Assembly (NCBI RefSeq): GCF_036017915.1
Contig: NZ_CP107929.1
Span: 6,623,001-6,687,000 of the forward strand
Length of the DNA stretch: 64,000 bases
Direction: 5' to 3'
DNA from: Micromonospora sp. NBC_00421
GTDB lineage: Bacteria; Actinomycetota; Actinomycetes; Mycobacteriales; Micromonosporaceae
In this document: positions 38,187-47,781 of the stretch, piece after piece
Layout: every line of letters starts with the position of its first letter
Position numbering within the stretch: position 1 is the stretch's first letter
Translations under genes and position numbers: made by a program
The notes under the pieces: generated by a model
Database searches by the model: none
Told to the model about the DNA's origin: nothing
What the model saw: the letters and a program-made list of their open reading frames with translations, nothing else

Positions 38187-39383
38187 TCAGCGGGTGGCGG
38201 TCAGGGCGCGCAGCCGGGTGACGGCTTCGGTCAGCACCTCGGGGCGCTTGCAGAAGGCGAACCGGACCAGGCGGCGGCCGGCGTCGGCATCGTCGTAGAA
38301 GACCTGGGTGGGTACGGCGACCACGCCGCAGCGCTCCGGTAGGGAGCGGCAGAACTCCAGCCCGTCCCGACCGCCGAGACCGGTGATGTCGGCGGTGACG
38401 AAGTACGTCCCCTCCGGGGTGAGCACCTCGAAGCCGGCGTCGGTCAGACCGCCGATCAACAGGTCCCGCTGCCGTTGGAGAGCGTCCCGGAAGCCGGTGT
38501 AGTAGTCGTCGGGCAGGGCCAGCGCCACGGCGACCGCCGGTTGCAGCGGTGCCGCGTTGACGAAGGTGAGGAACTGCTTGACCCGCAGCACCGCCGACAC
38601 CAGCGCGGCGGGGCCGCTCACCCAACCCACCTTCCAACCGGTGCAGGAGAACGTCTTACCGGCCGACGAGATCCGCAGCGTGCGCTCCCGCATCCCGGGC
38701 AGGGTGGCAAGCGGCAGGTGCCCGGCGGCGGCGTCGGTGAAGACGAGGTGCTCGTACACCTCGTCGGTGACCGCGTACACGTCGTGCTCCCGGCAGAGAT
38801 CGGCGACCAGAGTCAGTTCGTCGGGGGTGAAGACCTTCCCGGTCGGGTTGTGCGGGGAGTTCAGCAGCACCAGCCGGGTACGCGGCCCGAACGCGGCCCG
38901 CAGTTCTGCCGGGTCGAAGGCGTACCGGCCGTCGTCGGCGGGGCGCAGGGTGACCGGCCGCCGCACCGCCCCGGCCAACGCGATCGACGCGGCGTACGAG
39001 TCGTAGTACGGCTCGAAGCAGACCACCTCGTCGCCCGCCTCGCAGAGCGCAAGGATGCTGGCGGCGATCGCCTCGGTGGCTCCGGCGGTGATGACGATCT
39101 CGCCGTCCGGGTCGTACCCCAGACCGTGGAAGCGGCGTTGGTGCTCGGCGACGGCGCGACGCAGCTCCGGGATCCCCGGGCCGGGCGGGTACTGGTTGTG
39201 CCCGGAGCGCAGCGCCTCCGCGGCGGCGGACAGCATCTCGGGCGGCCCGTCCGTGTCCGGGAAGCCCTGGCCCAGGTTGACCGCTCCGGTCCGGACGGCG
39301 AGCGCGGACATCTCGGCGAACACGGTCGTCCCGAACGGGCGCATCCGGGCCACCAGCGGGTCGACATCGGTCGGTGTCGTCAC
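38187..39383 (-). CDS. PLP-dependent class I/II aminotransferase
   Basis: 398 aa fold-type I aminotransferase. NLGQGFPDTDGPPEM, LLNSPHNPTGKVFTPDEL and RISSAGKTFSCTGWKVGWVSG (PLP lysine in SAGKTF) are visible. These resemble the kynurenine/glutamine transaminase and methionine aminotransferase (YbdL-like) group. The GTG at 39383 gives a start VTTPTDVDPLVARM. Substrate preference cannot be fixed from sequence. It is convergent with glmM and 44 bp after the MmpS-like gene. Confidence 0.88.
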   Translation of the reverse strand: MTTPTDVDPLVARMRPFGTTVFAEMSALAVRTGAVNLGQGFPDTDGPPEMLSAAAEALRSGHNQYPPGPGIPELRRAVAEHQRRFHGLGYDPDGEIVITAGATEAIAASILALCEAGDEVVCFEPYYDSYAASIALAGAVRRPVTLRPADDGRYAFDPAELRAAFGPRTRLVLLNSPHNPTGKVFTPDELTLVADLCREHDVYAVTDEVYEHLVFTDAAAGHLPLATLPGMRERTLRISSAGKTFSCTGWKVGWVSGPAALVSAVLRVKQFLTFVNAAPLQPAVAVALALPDDYYTGFRDALQRQRDLLIGGLTDAGFEVLTPEGTYFVTADITGLGGRDGLEFCRSLPERCGVVAVPTQVFYDDADAGRRLVRFAFCKRPEVLTEAVTRLRALTATR

Positions 39384-39427
39384 GTCCGTCAGCCTACGGC
39401 CCGCCGACCGGGCGGGCAGTGGCCCGG

Positions 39428-40552
39428 TCAGCGGACCGGTCTGGCGTGGCACTGCACCCGCCAGCCGTCCGGACCCACCGCGTCGGTCACCCGGGGGCGG
39501 CCGGTGACCGTGGTGGCGCACCGGAAAGCGCCCTCGTTGCCGACCGTGCGGGCGGCGCTGACCAGCACCCGGTCCGGGTGGTCGGTGCGTAGCTCCAGCC
39601 GCCACGGCAGCGGTACCCGCTCCTGCTGGACGAAGGTGCCGGCACCGTCGTAGAGCTGGAGGTCCACCGGGCCGGTGCCGGTCACCTCGTACGTCACGGC
39701 GTACCGGCCCGGACCGCTGGCCGGCACGGTGGCGGGCGCGGACGATGGGTACGGCTGCGGGCGCCATCCGGACTCGGGGTCGTCGGGGTGACCGTCGTCG
39801 TATGGGTCCCCGGTCGCCGTGTCCGAGCCGATCCCGCCCAGCAGGGCACCGCCCCCGCAGAAGCAGGCGCAGAGGCCGACGACGAGCACCACGACCACCG
39901 CGAGCACGATCGCCACCACCTGACCGGCACCGGTGGAGGTTCGCCCACCCGGCGGTGGGTACCCGGGGTGGGCGAACGGCGGCGGGTAGCCCGACGGCGA
40001 CCAGCCGTGACCGGGCGGACCGCCGGGCGTCGACGGGGGTGCGCCGGGCCAGCCGTGACCGGGCGGGCCGCCGGGAGTCCCGGGGAGCGCGCCGGACCAG
40101 CCGACAGGAGCGGGCGTCCCGGGAGCCGGGCCGGGCCAGCTTGCGGAGGGGACCGTGCCGGGCCAGCCGGTGGGAGGGACTGCGCCGGGCCACCCCGAAG
40201 GAGAAGCCGTGCCGGGGTCGTCGGCGGGAGGGGGTGGGCCGGGGGGAACCGGGCCGGCCGGTGGGCCGTCGGTCGACGGTCCGCCGGGCCACGGGTCGGG
40301 GGCCGCCCAGGGTTGCGGGACCGCGAGCGGGTCCGGAGGGGTCCAGGCGGATGCGCCGGGCGGCGGGGCGGTCGTCGGGTCCGCGCCGGCACCGCCCGGA
40401 TGAGCCGGTGGAGGGCCACCGCCGGGGCTCGGGATGCCCGGGTCGCCGGCGGGGATCGACGGATCGCCGGCCGGGGGAGCCGGGTCGCTGGGCGGGGTCG
40501 GGGGATCGGCGGGTGAGGGCGCGGGGTCGCTGGGTGGGGGCGCGTCGGACAT
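39428..40552 (-). CDS. Proline-rich membrane protein with C-terminal MmpS-like domain
   Basis: 374 aa. The first 205 residues are extremely Pro/Gly/Ala-rich with repeated GWPG and PGGPPGHGW units. One TM helix (VVAIVLAVVVVLVVGLCACFCGG) follows. The C-terminal 100 residues (YAVTYEVTGTGPVDLQLYDG, VPLPWRLELRTD, CATTVTGR) resemble the MmpS domain of mycobacterial transport accessory proteins. No MmpL gene adjoins. ATG 40552 has GGAG at five bases. Role unknown; probably an envelope-facing accessory protein. Confidence 0.8.
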   Translation of the reverse strand: MSDAPPPSDPAPSPADPPTPPSDPAPPAGDPSIPAGDPGIPSPGGGPPPAHPGGAGADPTTAPPPGASAWTPPDPLAVPQPWAAPDPWPGGPSTDGPPAGPVPPGPPPPADDPGTASPSGWPGAVPPTGWPGTVPSASWPGPAPGTPAPVGWSGALPGTPGGPPGHGWPGAPPSTPGGPPGHGWSPSGYPPPFAHPGYPPPGGRTSTGAGQVVAIVLAVVVVLVVGLCACFCGGGALLGGIGSDTATGDPYDDGHPDDPESGWRPQPYPSSAPATVPASGPGRYAVTYEVTGTGPVDLQLYDGAGTFVQQERVPLPWRLELRTDHPDRVLVSAARTVGNEGAFRCATTVTGRPRVTDAVGPDGWRVQCHARPVR

Positions 40553-40782
40553 GGTCGCTCCGGGAACGGATGAGGAGGAAAGGGGTGAGTGGGCCGTCCC
40601 TGGGACGGTCCAGGGTCGCCGAGAGACTGTCGTACCGCCGGGCGACCCGCAAGCCCGTGCGGTCGGACGGCTGCGGCGCTCGTCCGGTTGTCGCCGGTCG
40701 TCGACCGATCGATCAAGTTCGGTGATTGTTTACCCGGCTTCCGCGCACGCATGATGAGCGAAACTGGGTTAGGCTGCGGACC

Positions 40783-42696
40783 ATGTGTGGAATCGTGGGT
40801 TACGCCGGCTCGCGCCCGGCGCTCGGCATCGTGCTCGACGGGTTGCGCCGGCTGGAATACCGGGGTTACGACTCGGCCGGGGTCGCGATCGTCTGCGACG
40901 ACGAGCTGCTCACCGAGAAGAAGGCCGGCAAGCTGGCCAACCTGGAGAAGGTCCTCTCCGAGCGGGCCGCCAGCAACCCGGGGGACTGCGCCGCCAGCCC
41001 GGTAGGCATCGGCGACGGCACCACCGGCATCGGCCACACCAGGTGGGCCACCCACGGCGGGCCGACCGACCGCAACGCCCACCCGCACGTGGCCCCCGAC
41101 GGCCGGGTCGCCGTGATCCACAACGGCATCATCGAGAACTTCGCCAAGCTCCGCACCGAGCTGGAGGACGCCGGCGTCCAGTTCACCAGCGACACCGACA
41201 CCGAATGCGCCGCCCACCTGCTCTCCCACGCGCTCACCGAGCTGCGGGCGGCCGGCGGGACCGACAACCCGCAACTGCTCGCCGCCGCGATGCGGGTGGT
41301 GTGCCGGCGGCTGGAGGGCGCGTTCACCCTGCTCGCCGTCGACGCCGCCATCCCCGGTGCGGTGGTCGGTGCCCGGCGCAACTCGCCGCTTGTGGTCGGT
41401 CGCGGTGACGGAGAGAACTACCTGGCCAGCGACGTGGCGGCATTCATCGAGCACACCCGCGAGGCGGTCGAGCTGGGCCAGGACCAACTCGTCCTGATCA
41501 CCGGCGACAGCATCGAGATCACCGACTTCGACGGAGAACCGGCCACCGGCAAGGACTTCCACATCGACTGGGACTCCTCGGCCGCCGAGAAGGGCGGCTA
41601 CGACTGGTTCATGCTCAAGGAGATCGAGGAGCAGCCGCAGGCCATCGCGGACACCCTGCTCGGCCGGCTCACCGAGACCGGGGAGATCGCCCTCGACGAG
41701 GTCCGCCTCAGCGACCAGGACCTGCGCGACGTCGACAAGATCTTCATCGTCGCCTGCGGCACCGCGTACCACTCCGGCATGGTCGCCAAGTACGCCATCG
41801 AGCACTGGACCCGGATCCCGTGCGAGGTGGAGCTGGCCAGCGAGTTCCGCTACCGCGACCCGGTGCTCGACCGGTCCACCCTGATCGTGGTGATCTCGCA
41901 GTCCGGCGAGACGATGGACACCCTGATGGCGCTGCGGCACGCCAAGGAGCAGAAGGCCCGGGTGCTGGCCATCTGCAACACCAACGGCTCCACCATCCCG
42001 CGCGAGTCCGACGCGGTGCTCTACACCCACGGTGGCCCCGAGATCGCGGTCGCCTCGACCAAGGCCTTCCTCACCCAACTGGTCGCCTGCTACCTGATCG
42101 GCCTGCACCTGGCCCAGGTGCGCGGGATCAAGTTCGCCGACGAGGTCGGCGCGGTGGTGGCCCAGCTCCAGGAGATGCCGGACAAGCTGCGCGAGCTGCT
42201 CGGCCGGATCGAGCCGGTACGGGAGCTGGCCCGGGAGCTGAAGTCCGAGCCGACCGTGCTCTTCATCGGCCGGCACGTCGGCTACCCGGTGGCCCTGGAG
42301 GGCGCGCTCAAGCTCAAGGAGCTGGCGTACATGCACGCCGAGGGGTTCGCCGCCGGTGAGCTGAAGCACGGCCCGATCGCCCTGATCGACAAGGGCACCC
42401 CGGTGATCTGCGTGGTGCCGTCGCCGGTCGGCCGGGGAATGCTGCACGACAAGGTCGTCTCCAACATCCAGGAGGTCCGGGCCAGGGGGGCGCGGACGAT
42501 CGTGATCGCCGAGGAGGGCGACGAGGCGGTGGTCCGCTACGCCGACCATCTGATCTACGTGCCGCGTACGCCCACGCTGCTCGCGCCGCTGGTCACCACA
42601 GTGCCGTTGCAGGTGTTCGCGGCCGAGATCGCCGCCGCCCGGGGGCACGACGTCGACCAGCCGCGCAACCTGGCGAAATCGGTCACCGTGGAGTAG
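40783..42696 (+). CDS. glmS: Glutamine-fructose-6-phosphate aminotransferase (isomerizing)
   Basis: 637 aa. The mature N-terminal nucleophile is Cys2 (MCGIVGYAG). The glutaminase domain has GHTRWATHG and HNGIIEN. Two SIS domains follow, with CGTAYHSG, SQSGETMDTL, GGPEIAVASTKAF and HAEGFAAGELKHGPIALI; the C-terminus RNLAKSVTVE is diagnostic. It makes glucosamine 6-phosphate, feeding GlmM. ATG 40783 has no strong ribosome site. It ends 29 bp from a convergent gene. Confidence 0.97.
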   Translation: MCGIVGYAGSRPALGIVLDGLRRLEYRGYDSAGVAIVCDDELLTEKKAGKLANLEKVLSERAASNPGDCAASPVGIGDGTTGIGHTRWATHGGPTDRNAHPHVAPDGRVAVIHNGIIENFAKLRTELEDAGVQFTSDTDTECAAHLLSHALTELRAAGGTDNPQLLAAAMRVVCRRLEGAFTLLAVDAAIPGAVVGARRNSPLVVGRGDGENYLASDVAAFIEHTREAVELGQDQLVLITGDSIEITDFDGEPATGKDFHIDWDSSAAEKGGYDWFMLKEIEEQPQAIADTLLGRLTETGEIALDEVRLSDQDLRDVDKIFIVACGTAYHSGMVAKYAIEHWTRIPCEVELASEFRYRDPVLDRSTLIVVISQSGETMDTLMALRHAKEQKARVLAICNTNGSTIPRESDAVLYTHGGPEIAVASTKAFLTQLVACYLIGLHLAQVRGIKFADEVGAVVAQLQEMPDKLRELLGRIEPVRELARELKSEPTVLFIGRHVGYPVALEGALKLKELAYMHAEGFAAGELKHGPIALIDKGTPVICVVPSPVGRGMLHDKVVSNIQEVRARGARTIVIAEEGDEAVVRYADHLIYVPRTPTLLAPLVTTVPLQVFAAEIAAARGHDVDQPRNLAKSVTVE

Positions 42697-42725
42697 GTGA
42701 CTCCGCGTCACCGTCGGTGGCCCGG

Positions 42726-44465
42726 TCATCGGCCGAGCACGATCCGGGCCATCCCGTCGAGGGCCGGGTTGTCGGGCTCCCAGTAGCCGGTGTGGCCGTC
42801 CCGGCTGCTGGGGAAGGTCCGGCCACCGAAGCCCGGATCGCTCGGATCGTGCCCGAACCACAACTGGTGGTCGTCCGGGCGGAGCAGCCAGGCGGCGCTG
42901 GCCAGCGGCGAGGTGGCCAGCACCGCCCGGCCGGCCAGGTCGCGGGGCGGCTCGACCAGCGCGATCACGTCGTCGCGGGCGGTGCTCGACCAGACCCGGT
43001 CCGGGGGCAGCCCCAGCGCCCCGGCCCGGTCCACCCCGACGCCGGGTGACCCGACGAAGGCCAGCGCGTCGGCGGCCAGCCCGTGGTCCCGGGCGGCGCT
43101 GCCCACCACCAGCGAGCCGTAGCTGTGCCCCAGTACGGTCTGCCGGGCCGCCGGCCCGTCGTGGGTGGCGCGCAGCCCTTCCTGGAAGCGGTGCAGCGCA
43201 GGCCCGGCGTCCCGGGCCTGGGCCGGCGAAGAAGCCTCGGGCAGGAAGTCGGGGGCGTCGTAGTCCAGCCAGAGCACCGCCGCCGTCTCCTCGCCGGGAG
43301 CGATGACGGTGCACCTGGCCTGCACCCGGGCGGCCCGGCTCAGCTCACCAGGGACGTCGGCGAGGTCGCTTGTCATCCCCGGCACGTAGGTCAGCACCCG
43401 ACCGGCCCGGTCCGGGTTGCCCAGCGCGACGATCGCCCGTCCGTCGCCGCGCGGGTCGAGCCCGAGCAGGTACGCCCGGGGCGTCGTCGTCGAGGCCAGC
43501 CGACCGGCGAGCCCGTCCAGGACGGCCAATGCCCGATCGATCCGCCGCAGACCGGTGCGCTCGCCCGGCCGGTGGCTCGACAGCGACAGCCGTTCGGTCG
43601 ACAGGGCCTCCCGGTGGCCGGCCAGCAGCAACCGGTTCGCCTGGTCCCGGGCCGCCGCAGGCACCCCGTCGCGCGGGCCGATCCGGGCCGGTTCGTGGAG
43701 CACCAACCAGCGCCGCTGGGCCGGGGTGAGGGCGGCCCACCAGGCGCGGACCACCCCCGGGGTGGCGTCGTCCGCCGGTCGGCCCGGTGGTGGCCGCTCG
43801 ACCCAGCCGGTGCGGGCCGCGCCGGACAACTGGGCCAGCCGGGCGGCGGCCTCCCGGTCGGCCGCGTCGGCCAGCGCGAGCGCCTCCCGCAGCGCCGCCG
43901 CCACCTGACCCACCGCCGCCGGCGGCCCCACCCCGCCGCCGGCACCGCCCCCGGCACTGGCACCGGCACTGGTCGCGTCCGGGCCGGCTCCGGGGCCGGG
44001 AGCAAGGCCACGGGTGTCGACCGCGCCGGTGCCGACCGAACTCCCCGCTGGGGAAGAGCGGGCACCCGTAGCGGCCGGGAGTACCCCCGCCTCGGGGCCG
44101 CGCCAGGTCGGCGGGACCGCCCGGACCCCGCCGTGCCGGTCCACCGCCACGCCGGTGCGGTCGGCCAGTGCCACCGCCTCGGCGAGCCGGCCCTTGGCCA
44201 CCCGGAGCCGACCGGCGAACTCGGCGAGCACCTGATCGGTCTCGACCAGCGCCGGCAGGATGGTGGCCAGCTCCGACCGCAGCCCGTCGAGCCGACCGTC
44301 GGCCGCCGTGGCCGCCCCGCCGCGCCAGCCCGCCCGCAGCGCCGTCGCCCGGTCGGCCAGCCCGGCCCGCCGCCGCCCGACGGGCGCGTCCAGCCCGCGC
44401 CAGGCCACCCCCGCCGCGTCCCAGTCGCCGGGGGAGGCGGTCCAGAGCTGGGCGTACCCGATCAT
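42726..44465 (-). CDS. DUF1023 alpha/beta hydrolase, type VII secretion-associated
   Basis: 579 aa. The N-terminal half is helical and resembles a WXG100-like or EspC-like coiled region, with a low-complexity Gly/Ala/Ser linker near 150-190. The C-terminal half is an alpha/beta hydrolase of the DUF1023 type: RAYLLGLDPRGDGRAIVALGNPD, TYVPGMTSD, nucleophile elbow VLGHSYGSLVVG and a final HTGYW histidine. Starts at ATG 44465, overlapping the stop of the EspC-like gene. Such pairs are common near actinobacterial T7SS loci; no secretion core genes are in view. Confidence 0.85.
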   Translation of the reverse strand: MIGYAQLWTASPGDWDAAGVAWRGLDAPVGRRRAGLADRATALRAGWRGGAATAADGRLDGLRSELATILPALVETDQVLAEFAGRLRVAKGRLAEAVALADRTGVAVDRHGGVRAVPPTWRGPEAGVLPAATGARSSPAGSSVGTGAVDTRGLAPGPGAGPDATSAGASAGGGAGGGVGPPAAVGQVAAALREALALADAADREAAARLAQLSGAARTGWVERPPPGRPADDATPGVVRAWWAALTPAQRRWLVLHEPARIGPRDGVPAAARDQANRLLLAGHREALSTERLSLSSHRPGERTGLRRIDRALAVLDGLAGRLASTTTPRAYLLGLDPRGDGRAIVALGNPDRAGRVLTYVPGMTSDLADVPGELSRAARVQARCTVIAPGEETAAVLWLDYDAPDFLPEASSPAQARDAGPALHRFQEGLRATHDGPAARQTVLGHSYGSLVVGSAARDHGLAADALAFVGSPGVGVDRAGALGLPPDRVWSSTARDDVIALVEPPRDLAGRAVLATSPLASAAWLLRPDDHQLWFGHDPSDPGFGGRTFPSSRDGHTGYWEPDNPALDGMARIVLGR

Positions 44466-44758
44466 CGGGGTCGGCCGACCAGTCGCCCGGCGGCCCGGTC
44501 GTCGGCCGCCGTGTACGCCTCGGCGGCGGCCCGCAGGGCGGCACCGGTCTCCGCCACCCGGACGCCGAGCGCCCCGTGCCAGGCGTGCACCGCCGACTCG
44601 AGCCCGGCCAGGGCGGTGCCGGCCCGCCACCCCGGCGCGGACAGCACCAACCCGGGTCGGCCCACCAACCCCTGCGCCAACGCGTACGCCTCGTCGGCCA
44701 GCCCGCCGGCTGCCACCCGCAGCACCGACAGGTCGACCTCCACCGGCTCGTTCGTCAT
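44462..44758 (-). CDS. EspC-like type VII secretion target protein
   Basis: 98 aa, all-helical. It begins VEVDLSVLRVAAGGLADEAYALAQGL and continues with GLESAVHAWHGALGVRVAETGAALRAAAEAY, as in the ESX/EspC excreted-protein family. ATG 44758 follows GGGAGG at six bases. Its stop overlaps the hydrolase start, so they form a two-gene unit and are probably co-exported or function together. Confidence 0.82.
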   Translation of the reverse strand: MTNEPVEVDLSVLRVAAGGLADEAYALAQGLVGRPGLVLSAPGWRAGTALAGLESAVHAWHGALGVRVAETGAALRAAAEAYTAADDRAAGRLVGRPR

Positions 44759-45090
44759 CGCCCGCCTCCCGCGCTGTCGGCTCGCCTCGTCGTCGACCCG
44801 CCTCATAGGCGACCCGCACTCTCGTCGGCCCCCGCTGCCGACCGTGGCACCGACGCTAGGTGACCGGGCCCCGGTCGAGCCGGCCCTGTGGACGACGGGC
44901 GACGGGCGGAGCCGAGGGTTGTCCACAGGTCTTGCCTGGCGTGCCGCCGGTGGCTAGTCTGCCGCCCCGGCGCCGGTAGGGTGATCCGGGCCATGATGGA
45001 CGCGGGACGCCGACCGCGACGGACGGGTCGTCCCGGGACGGAACGGACGCCGGAGCGGGACAGCCGGTCGGCAGGACAGACGGGGACGGT
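44759..45090. other. Divergent promoter region with inverted DnaA boxes
   Basis: TTGTCCACA at 44919-44927 (+) is a perfect actinobacterial DnaA box. TGTGGACGA at 44887-44895 is an 8/9 match on the other strand. TTGCCT (44932-44937) and TAGTCT (44955-44960), 17 bp apart, form a likely promoter for nnr just downstream. A TAGCGT -10 for the leftward gene is visible near 44860. No gene found. Confidence 0.6.
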
Positions 45091-46560
45091 ATGGAACCGG
45101 TGTGGCGGGTGGCTGACGTACGCGCGGCGGAGGCCGGCCTGATGGCCACCCTGCCGCCCGGGACGCTGATGCAGCGGGCGGCGGCCGGGCTGGCCCGGCG
45201 CTGCGCCCTGCTGCTCGCCGACCGGGGCGGGGTCTACGGGGCGCGGGTGCTGCTGCTGGTCGGCTCCGGCGACAACGGCGGTGACGCGCTGTACGCCGGC
45301 GAGCGGCTGGCCCGGCGCGGCGCGCAGGTCTCCGTGCTGCCGACCAGCGACGGGCGGACGCACGCCGAGGGGCTGGCGGCGTTGCGGGCTGCCGGGGGGC
45401 GGGTGGTCGACGCCCTGCCCGCCACCGTCGACCTGGTGCTCGACGGGATCGTCGGGATCGGCGGCACCGGCGGGCTCCGGGAGACCGCCGACCGACTCGT
45501 CGCCGAGCTGTCCGAGTTGCGGGGCCGCGACGGCGGCCGGGCCACCGTCGTCGCGGTGGACGTGCCCAGCGGGGTGGCGGTGGACACCGGAGACGTGCCG
45601 ACTGACACCTCCGGCCGGCCCCGCGCCGTGCGGGCCGACGTGACCGTGGCGTTCGGCGCGCTCAAACCGGCCCTGGTGGTCGGCCCGGCGGCCCCGCTCG
45701 CCGGGCAGGTCGAGCTGGTCGACATCGGGCTCGGGCCGTGGCTGCGCGGCACCCCCGCGCTGCGGGTCACGCAGTGGTCGGACGTGCGCGACTGGTGGCC
45801 CCGCACCGGCGCGGCCTCGGAGAAGTACAGCCGGGGCGTGGTCGGGGTGGCCACCGGCTCGCGGACCTACCCGGGGGCGGCGGTGCTCTCCGTGGGTGGC
45901 GCCCTGGCTGGCCCCACCGGCCTGGTCCGGTATGCCGGCGGCGCCCGGGAGGTGGTGGTCCGGCAGCACCCGTCGGTGATCGCCACCGACCGGGTCGCCG
46001 GGGCCGGCCGGGTGCAGACCTGGGTATGCGGTTCCGGTCTGGGCACCGACGAGCAGGCCGGCGCGGAGCTGCGCGCGGTGCTGGCCGCACCGGTGCCTGT
46101 GGTGCTCGACGCGGATGCGCTGACCCTGCTGGTGGACGGCTCGCTCGCCGACCGGCTGCGCCACCGGGACGCCCCGATCGTGGTCACCCCGCACGACCGG
46201 GAGTTCACCCGGCTGTGCGGCGAGGAACCGGGGGCCGACCGGGTCGCCGCCGCGTTGCGGCTGGCCGCCTGGATGAACGCGACGGTGCTGCTGAAGGGGG
46301 ACCGCACGGTGGTCGGCACGCCGGACGGCCGGGCGTACGTCAACCCGACCGGTAGTCCCGCGCTGGCCACCGGGGGCACCGGGGACGTGCTGGCCGGACT
46401 GCTCGGTTCGCTGCTCGCCACCGGACTGGCCCCGGAACGGGCGGCGGCCGTCGCGGCGTACCTGCACGGGCTGGCCGGGCGGGAGGCGGCCCGCGGCGGT
46501 CCGGTGACCGCGCCGGACGTGGTGGCCGCGCTGCGCCCGGTGGTGGCCCCGCTGCTCTGA
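45091..46560 (+). CDS. nnr: Bifunctional NAD(P)HX epimerase / dehydratase
   Basis: 489 aa fusion that repairs hydrated NAD(P)H. The N-terminal YjeF_N epimerase has VLLLVGSGDNGGDALYAGERLARRG and VVAVDVPSGVAVDTG. The C-terminal ribokinase-like dehydratase has VVLDADAL, VVTPHDREFTRL, LLKGDRTVV and the catalytic ATGGTGDVLAG. ATG 45091 is used. It stands at the head of the nnr-alr-hydrolase-tsaE series, a usual actinobacterial neighbour set. Confidence 0.94.
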   Translation: MEPVWRVADVRAAEAGLMATLPPGTLMQRAAAGLARRCALLLADRGGVYGARVLLLVGSGDNGGDALYAGERLARRGAQVSVLPTSDGRTHAEGLAALRAAGGRVVDALPATVDLVLDGIVGIGGTGGLRETADRLVAELSELRGRDGGRATVVAVDVPSGVAVDTGDVPTDTSGRPRAVRADVTVAFGALKPALVVGPAAPLAGQVELVDIGLGPWLRGTPALRVTQWSDVRDWWPRTGAASEKYSRGVVGVATGSRTYPGAAVLSVGGALAGPTGLVRYAGGAREVVVRQHPSVIATDRVAGAGRVQTWVCGSGLGTDEQAGAELRAVLAAPVPVVLDADALTLLVDGSLADRLRHRDAPIVVTPHDREFTRLCGEEPGADRVAAALRLAAWMNATVLLKGDRTVVGTPDGRAYVNPTGSPALATGGTGDVLAGLLGSLLATGLAPERAAAVAAYLHGLAGREAARGGPVTAPDVVAALRPVVAPLL

Positions 46561-46662
46561 CCGGCCCACCGGGGCGGGGCGGCGCTGGTCGGCCCACGGG
46601 GTGCGGCGGCGCTGGTCGGCGTCCACCGACCGGGTGATCACCGACGCAAGTAGGCTGGGCGT

Positions 46663-47781
46663 ATGTGGCAGGCCGAGGTGCGCGTCGATCTCGACGCGAT
46701 CCGTGCGAACGTGGCCCGGCTCCGGGCGGGCACCAGCGCCGAGCTGATGGCGGTGGTGAAGGCCGACGGGTACGGCCACGGCATGGTCCCGTCCGCGTGG
46801 GCCGCGCTCGACGCGGGGGCGGACTGGCTGGGGGTGTGCACCCTCGACGAGGCGTTGACCCTGCGCCGGGCCGGGATCACCGCGCCGGTGCTGGCCTGGC
46901 TGCTCGACCCGGGGCTGCCCCTGCACGAGGGGGTGGCCGCGGGGGTGGACCTGGCCACCGCGAGCCTGTCCCAGCTCGACGAGATGGTCGAGGCGGGTCG
47001 GGTGGCCGACCGCCCGGCCCGGCTGCACCTGAAGATCGACACCGGCCTGGCCCGGGGCGGGGCCACCGTCGCCGACTGGCCGACCCTGCTGGAGGCCGCC
47101 GCGAAGGCCCAGGCCGACGGCCTGGTCGAGGTGGTCGGCGTGTGGAGCCACTTCGTGTACGCGGACTCGCCCGGCCACCCCACCACCGACCGGCAGCTGG
47201 CGGTCTTCCACGAGGGGCTGGCCATGGTCGAGCGGGCCGGGCTGCGCCCGCGTTACCGGCACCTGGCCAACTCGGCGGCCACCCTGACCCGGCCCGACAC
47301 CCACTTCGACCTGGTCCGGCCCGGGATCGCCGTGTACGGGCTGTCGCCGGTCGCCGGTCAGCAGTTCGGGCTGCGTCGGGCGATGACCGCGCGGGCCCGG
47401 GTGATGCTCACCAAGCGGGTCCCCGCCGGCACCGGAGTGTCGTACGGCCACACCTACGCCACCGAGGACGAGGCGAACCTGGCGGTGGTGCCGCTCGGCT
47501 ACGCCGACGGGGTGCCCCGACACGCCTCCAACGTCGGCCCGGTGCAGCTCGGTGGGAAGCGACGCACCATCTCCGGCCGGGTCTGCATGGACCAGTTCGT
47601 GCTCGACTGCGGCGCGGACGAGGTGGCCGCCGGTGACGTGGCGACCCTCTTCGGCAGCGGCGACGACGGGGTGCCCACCGCCGACGACTGGGCCGAGGCG
47701 GTCGGCACGATCAACTACGAGATCGTCACCCGGTTCGGCGGGGTCCGGGTGCCCCGGGTCTACGACGGCGAGCGGTCGTGA
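46663..47781 (+). CDS. alr: Alanine racemase
   Basis: 372 aa PLP enzyme making D-alanine for peptidoglycan. The PLP lysine is in AVVKADGYGHG (residue about 30). HLKIDTGLARGG, HLANSAATL, and the second catalytic tyrosine in GTGVSYGHTY followed by VPLGYADGVPR are present. ATG 46663 is preceded by a plausible -10 (TAGGCT). It overlaps the next gene by four bases. Confidence 0.96.
   Translation: MWQAEVRVDLDAIRANVARLRAGTSAELMAVVKADGYGHGMVPSAWAALDAGADWLGVCTLDEALTLRRAGITAPVLAWLLDPGLPLHEGVAAGVDLATASLSQLDEMVEAGRVADRPARLHLKIDTGLARGGATVADWPTLLEAAAKAQADGLVEVVGVWSHFVYADSPGHPTTDRQLAVFHEGLAMVERAGLRPRYRHLANSAATLTRPDTHFDLVRPGIAVYGLSPVAGQQFGLRRAMTARARVMLTKRVPAGTGVSYGHTYATEDEANLAVVPLGYADGVPRHASNVGPVQLGGKRRTISGRVCMDQFVLDCGADEVAAGDVATLFGSGDDGVPTADDWAEAVGTINYEIVTRFGGVRVPRVYDGERS

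Noticed and set aside
39694..43314. 1206-codon minus frame across glmS
   Set aside because: Antisense to glmS, which has all catalytic motifs; the frame shows only biased composition.
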